A stretch of DNA of 64,000 nt from JAGOMW01 sp964644075 (lineage in GTDB: Bacteria; Patescibacteriota; Gracilibacteria; BD1-5; UBA2023): the NCBI GenBank assembly GCA_964644075.1, contig CAZXUQ010000004.1, positions 56,270 through 120,269 of the forward strand, written 5' to 3'. Within the stretch, counting starts at the first letter, position 1; the number at the start of each line of letters is the position of its first letter. Positions 1-7,606 of the stretch are shown piece after piece. The translations under genes were made by a program, and so were the position numbers. The notes under the pieces are model-generated. The model had not been told where the DNA came from, did no database searches, and was given only the letters and a program-made list of their open reading frames with translations.

Positions 1-249
1 GATATGCATCACAGGGATCGTCGCGAGGTCAAATCGTGGAGCGAGCAGTGATACGAGTCCGATGAGATTAGTTTCATGTTCGAGGATGGTAGCCTCCATC
101 TGGTCGACATAGACCGTATCCAGTTCGAGAGCATTGTCTCCAGAAAAATACGCCTCGACAAAGCTCGCACGATCAAAAGCTCACTTGAGCTCATGGCGAG
201 AATAGAGTGACTGGAGCAGGAATTCACGGGATTTGCGACGAGAAATCAT
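1..249 (-). CDS. nusB: Transcription antitermination protein NusB (C-terminus cut by window edge)
   Basis: The first 83 codons read MISRRKSREFLLQSLYSR, the basic N-terminus and first helix typical of NusB. An in-frame TGA (about residue 32) is read as glycine. NusB binds boxA RNA together with uS10 in the rRNA antitermination complex. The protein is incomplete because the gene runs off the left edge; about 60 more residues would be expected. It lies downstream of bL32 and after a hairpin terminator, so it probably has its own promoter or relies on readthrough. Identification rests on the N-terminal pattern only. Confidence 0.75.
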
Positions 250-283
250 AGTCAAATAATAGGGAGAAATACACTGAGGTCAA

Positions 284-311
284 CAAAAAAAGAAGCACTT
301 CGCGCGCTTCT
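284..311 (-). terminator. Rho-independent terminator after bL32
   Basis: On the minus strand a stem AGAAGC/GCTTCT with a 9-base loop is followed by a run of T. It begins just after the bL32 stop codon and separates bL32 from nusB. Confidence 0.7.
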
Positions 312-322
312 CTTTGGTTGTA

Positions 323-559
323 CTATGCACGGATCTTTGTCGGAGTCTTCCCGCGTCCAATCTTGGTAGAGAGGACTTTGCGACCTTTGTACTCTCAGGT
401 AACTGGAGAGGCAAAGTGAGAAAGCGCGACGGCATCTCCGCTCTTATCGTACTGAAGAGAGACGAGATTTTTGAGTCGCTTTGCATTGAGCTTGAGCCAT
501 GCAGAGTAGCGCTTCTTTCCGCGGACTTTTGAGAGTTGCTGTTGTGGAGAAATTGTCAT
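323..559 (-). CDS. rpmF: 50S ribosomal protein bL32, cysteine-free and divergent
   Basis: A 78-residue basic protein. The middle (KVRGKKRYSAWLKLNAKRL) matches the bL32 pattern of basic residues then W/LK, and the later LSH...TGEYKGRKVL matches the bL32 segment that ends in YKGR. The family's zinc-binding cysteines are all absent, and the segment between the two halves is longer than usual. One TGA (glycine of TGEYKG) lies in frame. It follows bL27 on the same strand and ends at a terminator. Assignment is by motif and context, so somewhat less certain than for its neighbours. Confidence 0.65.
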
Positions 560-586
560 AAAAGGAAAATTAGTTGATCGCGAGGG

Positions 587-859
587 TTATTTTACATTTA
601 CATAGATATCGCGGTAGACACGTCCATCGAAACGTGTGCGACGCTTTTCCTGAAAGCCTACAACTCCATCGCGTACTGCGAAAAGTGTGTAGTCAGAACC
701 TTGCTCGACACCTTCACCAGGCCAGAAAGTATTTCCCTTCTGTCTGACGATGATATTTCCTGCGATCGCAGGACGTCCACCATAGATTTTTACGCCAAGT
801 CTTTTGGCTTGCGAGTCACGACCATTGGACGTGGAACCCATCGCTTTTTTATGAGCCAT
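587..859 (-). CDS. rpmA: 50S ribosomal protein bL27
   Basis: A 90-residue protein starting MAHKKAMGSTSNGRDSQAKR, the hallmark bL27 N-terminus that reaches the peptidyl-transferase centre. The later GNIIVRQKGNTFWPG and VGFQEKR are also family signatures. The N-terminus starts directly with the mature MAHKK form, without the cleaved extension seen in Firmicutes. The upstream bases before ATG are A/T-rich with no Shine-Dalgarno-like sequence. It sits between uS7 and bL32, whereas bL27 is more often paired with bL21. Confidence 0.97.
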   Translation of the reverse strand: MAHKKAMGSTSNGRDSQAKRLGVKIYGGRPAIAGNIIVRQKGNTFWPGEGVEQGSDYTLFAVRDGVVGFQEKRRTRFDGRVYRDIYVNVK

Positions 860-897
860 ACAGTTAAATTAAGTTGTATAAGTTGAATATTTTCGGA

Positions 898-1353
898 TTA
901 CTTGTTGTTTGCGTAGCGTGCAAATGCCTTGTTTGCTTCTGCCATCTTGTAGACATCGAGCTTTTTCTTCACCGCCACTCCTGTCTCAGTAGCTGCATCG
1001 ATAAGCTCCTGTGCAAGAAATACCGAAAAGTCTTTCCCTGATTTTGCACGAGCAGCTCCGAGGATCCAGCGTGATGCGAGAGCAAATGATCGTCCTGCTG
1101 GGACTTCCATCGGTACTTGGTAGATAGCACCACCGACACGTTTTGGACGACACTCGATACGCGGCATGACATTGTCGACTGCCTTATCGAATACCTCCTC
1201 TGGGTTGGTGTATCCCTTTTCACGGAGGATATCAAATGTTGCATTGATAAGCTTGTGTGCGAGAGTACGCTTTCCTTCTTTCATGACATAATTCACGAAT
1301 TTCTGGAGTCTTTCGTTTTGTGTAGCAAATGAGACGCTTCCTTTGGTGCTCAT
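898..1353 (-). CDS. rpsG: 30S ribosomal protein uS7
   Basis: A 151-residue protein, the normal size for uS7, which nucleates folding of the 16S rRNA 3' domain. Family segments are visible: KFVNYVMKEGKRTLAHKLI near residue 18, IECRPKRVGGAIYQVPMEV around residue 70, and RFASRWI-like sequence. It follows uS12, the usual order of the str operon, but no fusA or tuf follows; bL27 comes next instead. Confidence 0.97.
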   Translation of the reverse strand: MSTKGSVSFATQNERLQKFVNYVMKEGKRTLAHKLINATFDILREKGYTNPEEVFDKAVDNVMPRIECRPKRVGGAIYQVPMEVPAGRSFALASRWILGAARAKSGKDFSVFLAQELIDAATETGVAVKKKLDVYKMAEANKAFARYANNK

Positions 1354-1455
1354 AAAATTTTGGTTTCTAAGTAATAAAGTTGAAAGTTGTTAAACTTTTT
1401 GGATGTTTCGCGAGCCATCTTGAACCATCCGGGCAACTCTGTATTTTTTATATTT

Positions 1456-1875
1456 TTATTTCTTTGCTTTTGGCTTCTTCGCTCCGTAGAGAGATCGAGC
1501 CTGTCCACGCTTATCGACACCCTGACAGTCGAGAACTCCTCGTACGATATGGTATCGTACACCTGGGAGATCCTTCACACGACCACCACGGATCATGACG
1601 ACAGAGTGCTCCTGAAGGTTGTGTCCTTCACCTCCGATATAGGAGATCACTTCGTATCCATTGGTCAGACGAACCTTTGCTACCTTTCGGAGGGCTGAGT
1701 TTGGCTTCTTTGGAGTTGTTGTGTACACCTTGAGACACACACCACGGCGTTGTGGGGCTGCGAGAGGAGTCACTTCTTTTTTGAGAGAGTTTCTATTGAA
1801 TTGAAGTGCTGGGGATTTACTCTTGCGAGTAGGATCTTTTCGTTTTCGGCGAACGAGCTGATTGATAGTAGTCAT
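1456..1875 (-). CDS. rpsL: 30S ribosomal protein uS12
   Basis: A 139-residue decoding-site protein. It starts MTTINQLVRRKRKDPTRKSK, and holds the conserved loops TTTPKKPNSALRKVAKVRL and GGEGHNLQEHSVVMIRGGRV, which contain the lysine positions where streptomycin-resistance changes arise in other bacteria. It ends in the basic GAKKPKAKK tail. It is upstream of uS7 and downstream of uS9. About 100 bases separate it from uS7, more than most gaps in this cluster. Confidence 0.97.
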   Translation of the reverse strand: MTTINQLVRRKRKDPTRKSKSPALQFNRNSLKKEVTPLAAPQRRGVCLKVYTTTPKKPNSALRKVAKVRLTNGYEVISYIGGEGHNLQEHSVVMIRGGRVKDLPGVRYHIVRGVLDCQGVDKRGQARSLYGAKKPKAKK

Positions 1876-1902
1876 GATAGAGAGAAATAATCGAAATGAA
1901 TT

Positions 1903-2298
1903 TTAACGTTTAGACCAAGATGGACCTTTACGTGATTTATGAAGACCTGGCTTCTTACGCTCGACTTGGCGAGCATCACGAGTGAGAAATCCTGCTCCTT
2001 TGAGTGCTTTTTTGAGGTTCTCATCAGAGACGACGAGAGCACGAGTAAGTGCGTGGCGGATAGCCTCTGCCTGAGCAGACTCTCAGGAACCAGCGACACT
2101 AACGTCGAAGTGAAATCCTTCAAATACACCTGCGATCTTCATCGGTGCGTAGATCTTAGAAAAAAGATCAGCACGTTTTACGTATGTTTCGAGTGGGAGT
2201 CCATTTGCAGTATTTGCTCCTTTTCCCTTGTAGAGACGGATCTCTGCGACAGCGGTCTTACGACGACCAACTGCATATGAGTATTTTGTTTCTGCCAT
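1903..2298 (-). CDS. rpsI: 30S ribosomal protein uS9
   Basis: A 131-residue protein whose C-terminal KR tail reaches the P-site tRNA. The N-terminus YAVGRRKTAVAEIRLYKGKG is diagnostic. A TGA at residue 72 falls in the conserved glycine-rich segment before ESAQAEAIRHALTRAL and must be glycine, since sequence on both sides is canonical uS9. It ends KSRKGPSWSKR and a TAA. It is directly downstream of uL13, the near-universal rplM-rpsI pair. Confidence 0.97.
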
Positions 2299-2324
2299 AA
2301 ATAAATGATTGAAGAAGTGGTGAA

Positions 2325-2756
2325 TTAGAGAGTGATAGTTTCTGGTTTCTGTGCTTCGAACTCGTGAGATCCTCCGATGACGAGCTTGAGACGTTTTGAC
2401 ATATCGTCGCGCTGTCTATTTTTTGGGAGCATACCTTCGATCGCATGGCGCAGAAGGTGTGTAGGATTCTTATCTCGCATTTTTCCGAGAGGAGTTTCCT
2501 TGAGTCCACCCATAAATTGAGAGTGTGTACGGTAGAGTTTTGTCATTTCTTTTGTACCAGTAGTAGTGACTTTCTCAGCATTGATGACGACGACGTAGGC
2601 ACCGTTGTCGATATGTGGAGTGTAGTCTACACGGTTACGACCAGAAAGAGTGCGAGCAATACTCGTAGCGAGACGACCGAGGTTTTGGCCATTGGCGTCG
2701 ACGACGTACCATTTACGATCTTTTCCGAGAAGTTGTTTTGCAACGAGAGTTTTCAT
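2325..2756 (-). CDS. rplM: 50S ribosomal protein uL13
   Basis: A 143-residue protein with the uL13 signatures KWYVVDANGQNLGRLAT near residue 15, DYTPHIDNGAYVVVINAEKV around residue 44 and HAIEGMLPKN near residue 104. uL13 is an early 50S assembly protein. It is paired with uS9 downstream (26-base gap) and follows bL17. Confidence 0.98.
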   Translation of the reverse strand: MKTLVAKQLLGKDRKWYVVDANGQNLGRLATSIARTLSGRNRVDYTPHIDNGAYVVVINAEKVTTTGTKEMTKLYRTHSQFMGGLKETPLGKMRDKNPTHLLRHAIEGMLPKNRQRDDMSKRLKLVIGGSHEFEAQKPETITL

Positions 2757-2787
2757 AGTAATGAGGAATAAGTTTGAAGAATGTCGA

Positions 2788-3147
2788 TTAGATAAGTTCG
2801 ATCTTTACGAGTTTTGCAGAGTCACCATCTCGGTACTTGATCGGAGTGATGCGAGTGTATCCACCATTCTGCTTTGCGTAGTTTTTTGCAAGAGTCATGA
2901 GAGAAACAGATGCTTCCTTGGTGAAGAGCTCAGCTCCGATAAGACGGATCTTGTTGTACTCAGTGTGATCTCCTTTCGCAATCTCGATGAGACGGTGAGC
3001 CATACCCTCGATAGCGAGAGCTCGCTTCTCAGTCGTCTGGAGTGCTTTATGCGTAAAAAGACTTGTGAGAAGGTTGCGGACGACTGCCTTACGATGACAG
3101 GTGTCTTTTTGTGAAAGGTGAAGATGTTTCTTGACTCGGTGGCGCAT
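2788..3147 (-). CDS. rplQ: 50S ribosomal protein bL17
   Basis: A 119-residue protein opening MRHRVKKHLHLSQKDTCHRK, close to the universal bL17 N-terminus, followed by RNLLTSLFTHKALQTTEKRA. The C-terminus YTRITPIKYRDGDSAKLVKIEL matches the family's conserved end. It follows rpoA, as in most bacterial alpha operons. Confidence 0.97.
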   Translation of the reverse strand: MRHRVKKHLHLSQKDTCHRKAVVRNLLTSLFTHKALQTTEKRALAIEGMAHRLIEIAKGDHTEYNKIRLIGAELFTKEASVSLMTLAKNYAKQNGGYTRITPIKYRDGDSAKLVKIELI

Positions 3148-3192
3148 AGGGGTGAATTAGGGTTGAATTATTTTGAAAATGATTTAGTCATC

Positions 3193-4161
3193 TCAGAGGA
3201 GTTTGAGACCGCGAGTCTTGAGAGAGTCACGAACCTCAGTCATTGCTTTTTTTCCGAATCCTTTGATTGACGAGAGTTTTGCTTCTGTACATTTTGTGAG
3301 TTGTTCGATAGAGAGGATATCTCCATTGACGAGAGCATTGAGTGTACGAGGAGAGAGTCCCATGATCTCGATCGGAGTATATGTTTCCTTTTCGAGTTCA
3401 CTCTTGACTTCCTGCTTCTCACGTTCGATAACTTCACGGATATCAGAGATGAATTCTCCTCCGACCTGGAGTCGTTCTTCATTGAAGAGAGCAAAGTATG
3501 ACTCAAGCATTTTTGCTGAGAACTTCACGACCTCACTTGGAGACATGACACCATTTGTACGGACTGCCATCTCGAGAGAGTCGAGAGAGGTAATCTCACC
3601 GTAACGAGTATTTTTGATTTCGTATTGGACATTTTGGACTGGAGAGAAGTTCGCGTCGATCACGAGAACTTCGACATCATCTTCACGTTTTTTGAGATCT
3701 TCGATAGAGACGTATCCGACATTTTTCTCGACTCGGAGTGAGAGAGCAAAATCAAATCCAGAATCAACGGTCGTGATATATGCTTCAGGGTTCAGGATCT
3801 CAACTCCACTCGGACACTTGATATCAGCACCAGTGACAACTCCACCTTTTTTCTTTGCGAGAGTAAGCCATTCGATATCAGTCGTGTCTTTTTTTACGAC
3901 GAGAGACTTGATATTGAGCATGATATCGAGGATAGATTCGCGTACTCCTGGAAGAGTAGCATATTCGTGAGAAGCTCCTGCGATTTTAATACCAGTAACA
4001 CGAGCACCTGGGATCGATGAGAGCATGACTCGGCGGAGAGAGTTTCCGAGAGTAACTCCGTATCCACTTGGAAGTGGCTCGATGATGAAACGTTCTTCTG
4101 TCTGTGAAATGATTTCGCGACGGATTTTCGGGACCCCGATAACGTTATGAAGAATGTGCAT
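3193..4161 (-). CDS. rpoA: DNA-directed RNA polymerase alpha subunit
   Basis: A 322-residue alpha subunit. The N-terminal assembly domain includes EPLPSGYGVTLGNSLRRVML (about residues 27-46), the dimerisation signature. The C-terminal domain begins near residue 255 with PIEIMGLSPRTLNALVNGDI and ends with IKGFGKKAMTEVRDSLKTRG, the helix-hairpin-helix that binds UP-element DNA and activators. Both domains are intact, so standard alpha-CTD contacts with promoters are expected. It lies between uS4 and bL17 in the conserved alpha-operon order. Confidence 0.98.
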   Translation of the reverse strand: MHILHNVIGVPKIRREIISQTEERFIIEPLPSGYGVTLGNSLRRVMLSSIPGARVTGIKIAGASHEYATLPGVRESILDIMLNIKSLVVKKDTTDIEWLTLAKKKGGVVTGADIKCPSGVEILNPEAYITTVDSGFDFALSLRVEKNVGYVSIEDLKKREDDVEVLVIDANFSPVQNVQYEIKNTRYGEITSLDSLEMAVRTNGVMSPSEVVKFSAKMLESYFALFNEERLQVGGEFISDIREVIEREKQEVKSELEKETYTPIEIMGLSPRTLNALVNGDILSIEQLTKCTEAKLSSIKGFGKKAMTEVRDSLKTRGLKLL

Positions 4162-4212
4162 AGATCGAAGGGGGAAATAAAGAGTAAAAGTCGTGAGGGG
4201 CGACTATTTTGA

Positions 4213-4833
4213 TTATTTTGAGTAAAACTCGACGATACGCTGTACGTCGATCATCTGATCGAAGTCTCCTTTTTCAGGAAGAGCAGTTACCGTAATAGAA
4301 AGCTTCTTTGGATCAACTTCAAGCCAACGAGATGATGTTACTTGAGCGGTAGAGTTTTTTGAAGCAAATGCCTGGAATTCTTCGACGAGAGTCTTGTAGA
4401 GTGTAGACTCTTTCATGCGTTCCTTGAGAGTGATGACATCACCGACACGGAGTTCGTATGAAGGGATATTTACTTTCTTTCCGTTAATGAGGAAGTGAGC
4501 ATGTCCGACACACTGACGAGCCTGCATGATCGTACGAGCAAAGTTCGCACGCATGATAACATTATCAAAACGAGTTTCGAGCATACGAAGCATTGCATCA
4601 CCAGTAACTTCATTTCCTTTTACTGCACGTGCATAGTACTTTGAGAATTGTTTCTCAGAGAGATTGTACTGACGTTTTGCTGCCTGCTTCTTGCGGAGCT
4701 GGAGACCGAACTCAGACATTTTCCCAGCACGTTTTACTTTTCTGTGGTTGTTCTCGAGGTTATATTTCTCAGAACCGAAAAGGTTGTAACCTTCACGGCG
4801 GCAGAGTTTCATTTTTGGTCCAGTATATCGCAT
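4213..4833 (-). CDS. rpsD: 30S ribosomal protein uS4
   Basis: A 206-residue primary 16S-binding protein. It starts MRYTGPKMKLCRREGYNLFG, and carries KQFSKYYARA and the S4 RNA-binding domain (about residues 95-160) with RLDNVIMRANFA-like and GKKVNIPSYELRVGDVITL. Only one cysteine is visible near the N-terminus, so this is the zinc-free form. It sits between uS11 and rpoA. Confidence 0.97.
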   Translation of the reverse strand: MRYTGPKMKLCRREGYNLFGSEKYNLENNHRKVKRAGKMSEFGLQLRKKQAAKRQYNLSEKQFSKYYARAVKGNEVTGDAMLRMLETRFDNVIMRANFARTIMQARQCVGHAHFLINGKKVNIPSYELRVGDVITLKERMKESTLYKTLVEEFQAFASKNSTAQVTSSRWLEVDPKKLSITVTALPEKGDFDQMIDVQRIVEFYSK

Positions 4834-4861
4834 AAGAAATTTTTAATGAAGAAAGTAAGGA

Positions 4862-5254
4862 TTAGAGGCTTCGAGCTTTTGGCTTACGGCAACCATTGTG
4901 TGGAACTGGTGTTGTATCATAGATACCGATGAGTTCGACACCCGCGTTGATAACACCACGGATAGCCTGTTCACGACCTGCTCCTATACCCTTGACGTAG
5001 ACATGAGCGCGCTCGACATTGTGAAGTGTCTTTGCTTTTCCGACTGCCTGCTCACTCGTGAGTTGTGCAGCATAGGGAGTTGCTTCACGAGCACCCTTGA
5101 ACCCTGCTGTACCACCTGTAGACCAAGTAAGTACCTGACCAGAAAGATCAGAAACAACAACGTGTGTGTTATTAAGAGTTGCAGTGATGCTAATAACTGC
5201 TTCAGGGACATTTTTACGAGTTTTTTTTGAGCGGCGGAGTGTAGCTTTTGCCAT
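4862..5254 (-). CDS. rpsK: 30S ribosomal protein uS11
   Basis: A 130-residue platform protein. Family motifs include NNTHVVVSDLSGQVLTWSTG, GFKGAREATPYAAQL and the C-terminal DTTPVPHNGCRKPKARSL. uS11 contacts the 3' end of 16S rRNA near the anti-Shine-Dalgarno region and the E site. It lies between uS13 and uS4 in the standard order. Confidence 0.98.
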   Translation of the reverse strand: MAKATLRRSKKTRKNVPEAVISITATLNNTHVVVSDLSGQVLTWSTGGTAGFKGAREATPYAAQLTSEQAVGKAKTLHNVERAHVYVKGIGAGREQAIRGVINAGVELIGIYDTTPVPHNGCRKPKARSL

Positions 5255-5311
5255 AGAGAGAGATTTAATATTGAGAATTTTTGAGGAATACTTCGAGTGA
5301 AGTGATTTGGA

Positions 5312-5677
5312 TTACTTCTTCTTATTCATAACAGTAACGACTTTTCCTTTTCGAGTACGGGCGTTTGTCTTGGTACGCTGACCACGGACTGGGAGACGCT
5401 TTTTGTGGCGAGACCCTCGGTATGTACCGATATCCTGGAGACGCTTGATATTTCCAGCGACCTCTCGACGGAGGTCACCCTCGATAATATAGTGCTTAAG
5501 CTCCTCACGAACGAGATCGAGCTCAGCTTCACTGAGATCTCCCATTTTCTTATTCCAAGCAATCCCTACCTTCGTAAGGATCTTCTGGGCGAGGGGGCGA
5601 CCTACACCATAGATATACATGAGAGAGATTTCTGCGTGTTTCCCGTCTGGGAGATTGACTCAGGCGATACGTGCCAT
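5312..5677 (-). CDS. rpsM: 30S ribosomal protein uS13
   Basis: A 121-residue protein starting MARIAGVNLPDGKHAEISL, where the glycine at residue 6 is encoded by TGA. Stopping at that codon would remove the universal N-terminus. Further motifs are YIYGVGRPLAQKILTKVGI, RDLLREELKHYI-like sequence and the C-terminal RGQRTKTNARTRKG that reaches the P-site tRNA. It is followed by uS11 and preceded by bL36. Confidence 0.97.
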
Positions 5678-5719
5678 AGATTTATAATGAGTTAGAGTAT
5701 TTGAGAATTACAGTAAAGA

Positions 5720-5833
5720 TTACCCCTGTCGTTGTTTGTGTTTTGGTTCCTGACACACAACACGGACGACGCCCTTTCGACGGACGACGACACACTTATC
5801 ACAGATTTTTTTGACTGATGGGCGGACTTTCAT
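5720..5833 (-). CDS. rpmJ: 50S ribosomal protein bL36
   Basis: A 37-residue protein, MKVRPSVKKICDKCVVVRRK then VRVVCQEPKHKQRQG. It keeps the zinc-ribbon ligands C-x2-C, C and H of the cysteine-containing bL36 type. It sits between infA and uS13, the usual position. Confidence 0.97.
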   Translation of the reverse strand: MKVRPSVKKICDKCVVVRRKGVVRVVCQEPKHKQRQG

Positions 5834-5842
5834 AGGTGAAAA

Positions 5843-6109
5843 TTAACGGCGATTATTAGGATTGTAGACGGGAGCATTCGCATTTGGTTTGCGAAAGGTA
5901 ATACGTCCACGAGAGAGGTCGTAGGGAGTGAGTTCCACAGTGACTGTATCTCCTGGGATGAGGCGGATCATGTTTTTCTGCATTTTTCCGCTCACATACG
6001 CACGTATGACCATATTCGAGAAGGCTTCTGGAAGCTCTACTTCGAAGATGGCTCACGGCAGGGCTTTCAGTACTTTTCCCTCTACTTCGATTTTGTCGTC
6101 TTTCGGCAT
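5843..6109 (-). CDS. infA: Translation initiation factor IF-1
   Basis: An 88-residue single S1-like OB-fold protein. Visible signatures are KIEVEGKVLKALPG followed by AIFEVELPEAF, AYVSGKMQKNMIRLIPGDTV and VELTPYDLSRGRITFR. The glycine of LPG is a TGA codon. The C-terminal tail PNANAPVYNPNNRR is longer than in most IF-1 proteins. It is the first gene of the infA-bL36-uS13-uS11-uS4-rpoA-bL17 cluster, with a promoter just upstream. Confidence 0.97.
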
Positions 6110-6153
6110 AGGGATGCTGAAAAGGTGAGTAAAATACAAAAATTAGCTCGTGT

Positions 6154-6181
6154 AGTATATAAAAAAGAGGTGAGAATGCAA
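6154..6181 (-). promoter_or_regulatory. Sigma-70-type promoter for the infA/alpha cluster
   Basis: On the minus strand TTGCAT (6176-6181), a 16-base spacer and TATACT (6154-6159) sit 45 bases before the infA start. This is the only good promoter-like pair upstream of the 6-kb cluster. Confidence 0.55.
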
Positions 6182-6316
6182 ATCAATTTCGAAAAATCTC
6201 TTGCAATCGTCTCTATCGAGGGGAAAAACGGCATTAGGAAGAGGAAAATATGAGCAAAAAATGTGGACAGAGAAAGAAATGAGAAAATATATACCTAGGA
6301 ACATATGAAGAAAGTA

Positions 6317-6346
6317 TTGACAAATATATAAATATTCATTTAATGC
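6317..6346 (+). promoter_or_regulatory. Possible promoter for the PPDK_N-like gene
   Basis: A perfect TTGACA (6317-6322) is followed after 17-18 bases by TTAATG/TAATGC, a weak -10. The gene start at 6372 lies about 26 bases downstream. The -10 choice is uncertain. Confidence 0.35.
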
Positions 6347-6371
6347 TATTCATTCACAAACTAACTATTAT

Positions 6372-7586
6372 ATGTCGCACACGTTCTGAAATTCTTGGTG
6401 AGATCACTTACGGGATTTGATTACTCCCGTGGCTCGTCAGTGGAAAGATGATTTCTGAGCAAAGGCCTGATTACTCAGATTTCTCGCAGAAGATACTGAA
6501 CTTGCTCCATACATATTACCAGGAATGTATATAAATCCTTGAGATCTTCAAAGTGGAAATTTTCCAAAAATACCCGAAGAATATAAAAATAAACCGCGTC
6601 TTCTCTATAGATCAACAAATCCACATGATGCATATGAATTTATAGGGCAACTTCCGACACTTTCTGGAACAAGTGAAAATCATATACAAACTCTGGAAAA
6701 AGTTCAGAGCATCTTATCTGGACATACACTGACAACATATCTTGAGGAAAAATGAATTCCCCACCAAAGTAAAGAGACTGGTGTATACTTACAGGAACAA
6801 CTCCCCTTATCATTCCGAGGTTCCATCGTGGAACATCCACATCGTAGATGAGTATACCTCATATCTCATACATGAGCAAACCATGGGGAAGATATACATA
6901 GTCCAAAGTATCGTCTAGAACTCGAAACGTATGATGACAATGGAAAACCTCTCCGTAAGGTACACACACTTTGGCAACTACCCAATCCACCACTTCTCGT
7001 AGAACTTTATAAAAAAATCCGAGAAAAAGAGATATTTGAAGATGGAATTTCGTTTCAGATAGAATTCTGAATAACGAGAGATCATAAACCCTATATATTC
7101 CAATTACGACAATTCCGACCATTTGAAGATGCGAGAAATACTTATAGCTCTCCCTCTGGATGAAGGACTGCTTTTTGAGTTACCCCTGAAGAAGGCATAG
7201 ACATATGCGCTCAGTCAATTCATGGTCGGTACGTAGAGTACTATATACAACAGTGAATACAAAAAAGAGTAAATGGGCTCATTGTGCCATTTCTCCATAC
7301 AAATCTTCACCCGTCCGTATTCAAAGGTATGGAGTTTTTTGCTGTATGATGAAATTCTCGACCGAGTCTGGAACATCATGCTTATGATGCAGCTATGAAA
7401 GTGCGATATGTACTCCTATCACCGTATATGTTACCAGTAGAAATAGGTAAAAACTACGTACCAGACCCTAATACAATTTATAACCTTCGACATACGTCTG
7501 ATGGGATACGAACAATGACAGGAATGTCATCTGACCTGAGTTCAATTCACAAAGGTGAAAGAAAACAGGTACCCCTAAGAAAATAA
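6372..7586 (+). CDS. Orphan protein resembling the PEP/pyruvate-binding ATP-grasp half of PEP synthase (PPDK_N-like)
   Basis: A continuous 404-residue frame that needs about a dozen TGA codons read as glycine. Three pieces look like the ATP-binding half of PEP synthase/pyruvate phosphate dikinase: LLYRSTNPHDAYEFIGQLPT (the RS...F.G pattern near residue 75), FRGSIVEHPHRRGVYLI (near residue 155), and EFGITRDHKPYIFQLRQFRP (near residue 240), like the 'gklyilQaRP' end of that domain. The phosphohistidine and PEP-binding domains are absent. The frame is open upstream, but ATG 6372 is preceded by AACTATTAT, also found before nusA. Function is inferred from weak similarity only; a divergent ATP-grasp ligase or an inactive relative is also possible. 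Confidence 0.45.
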
Positions 7587-7606
7587 TCCCTCTCGGGGAT
7601 TTTATT

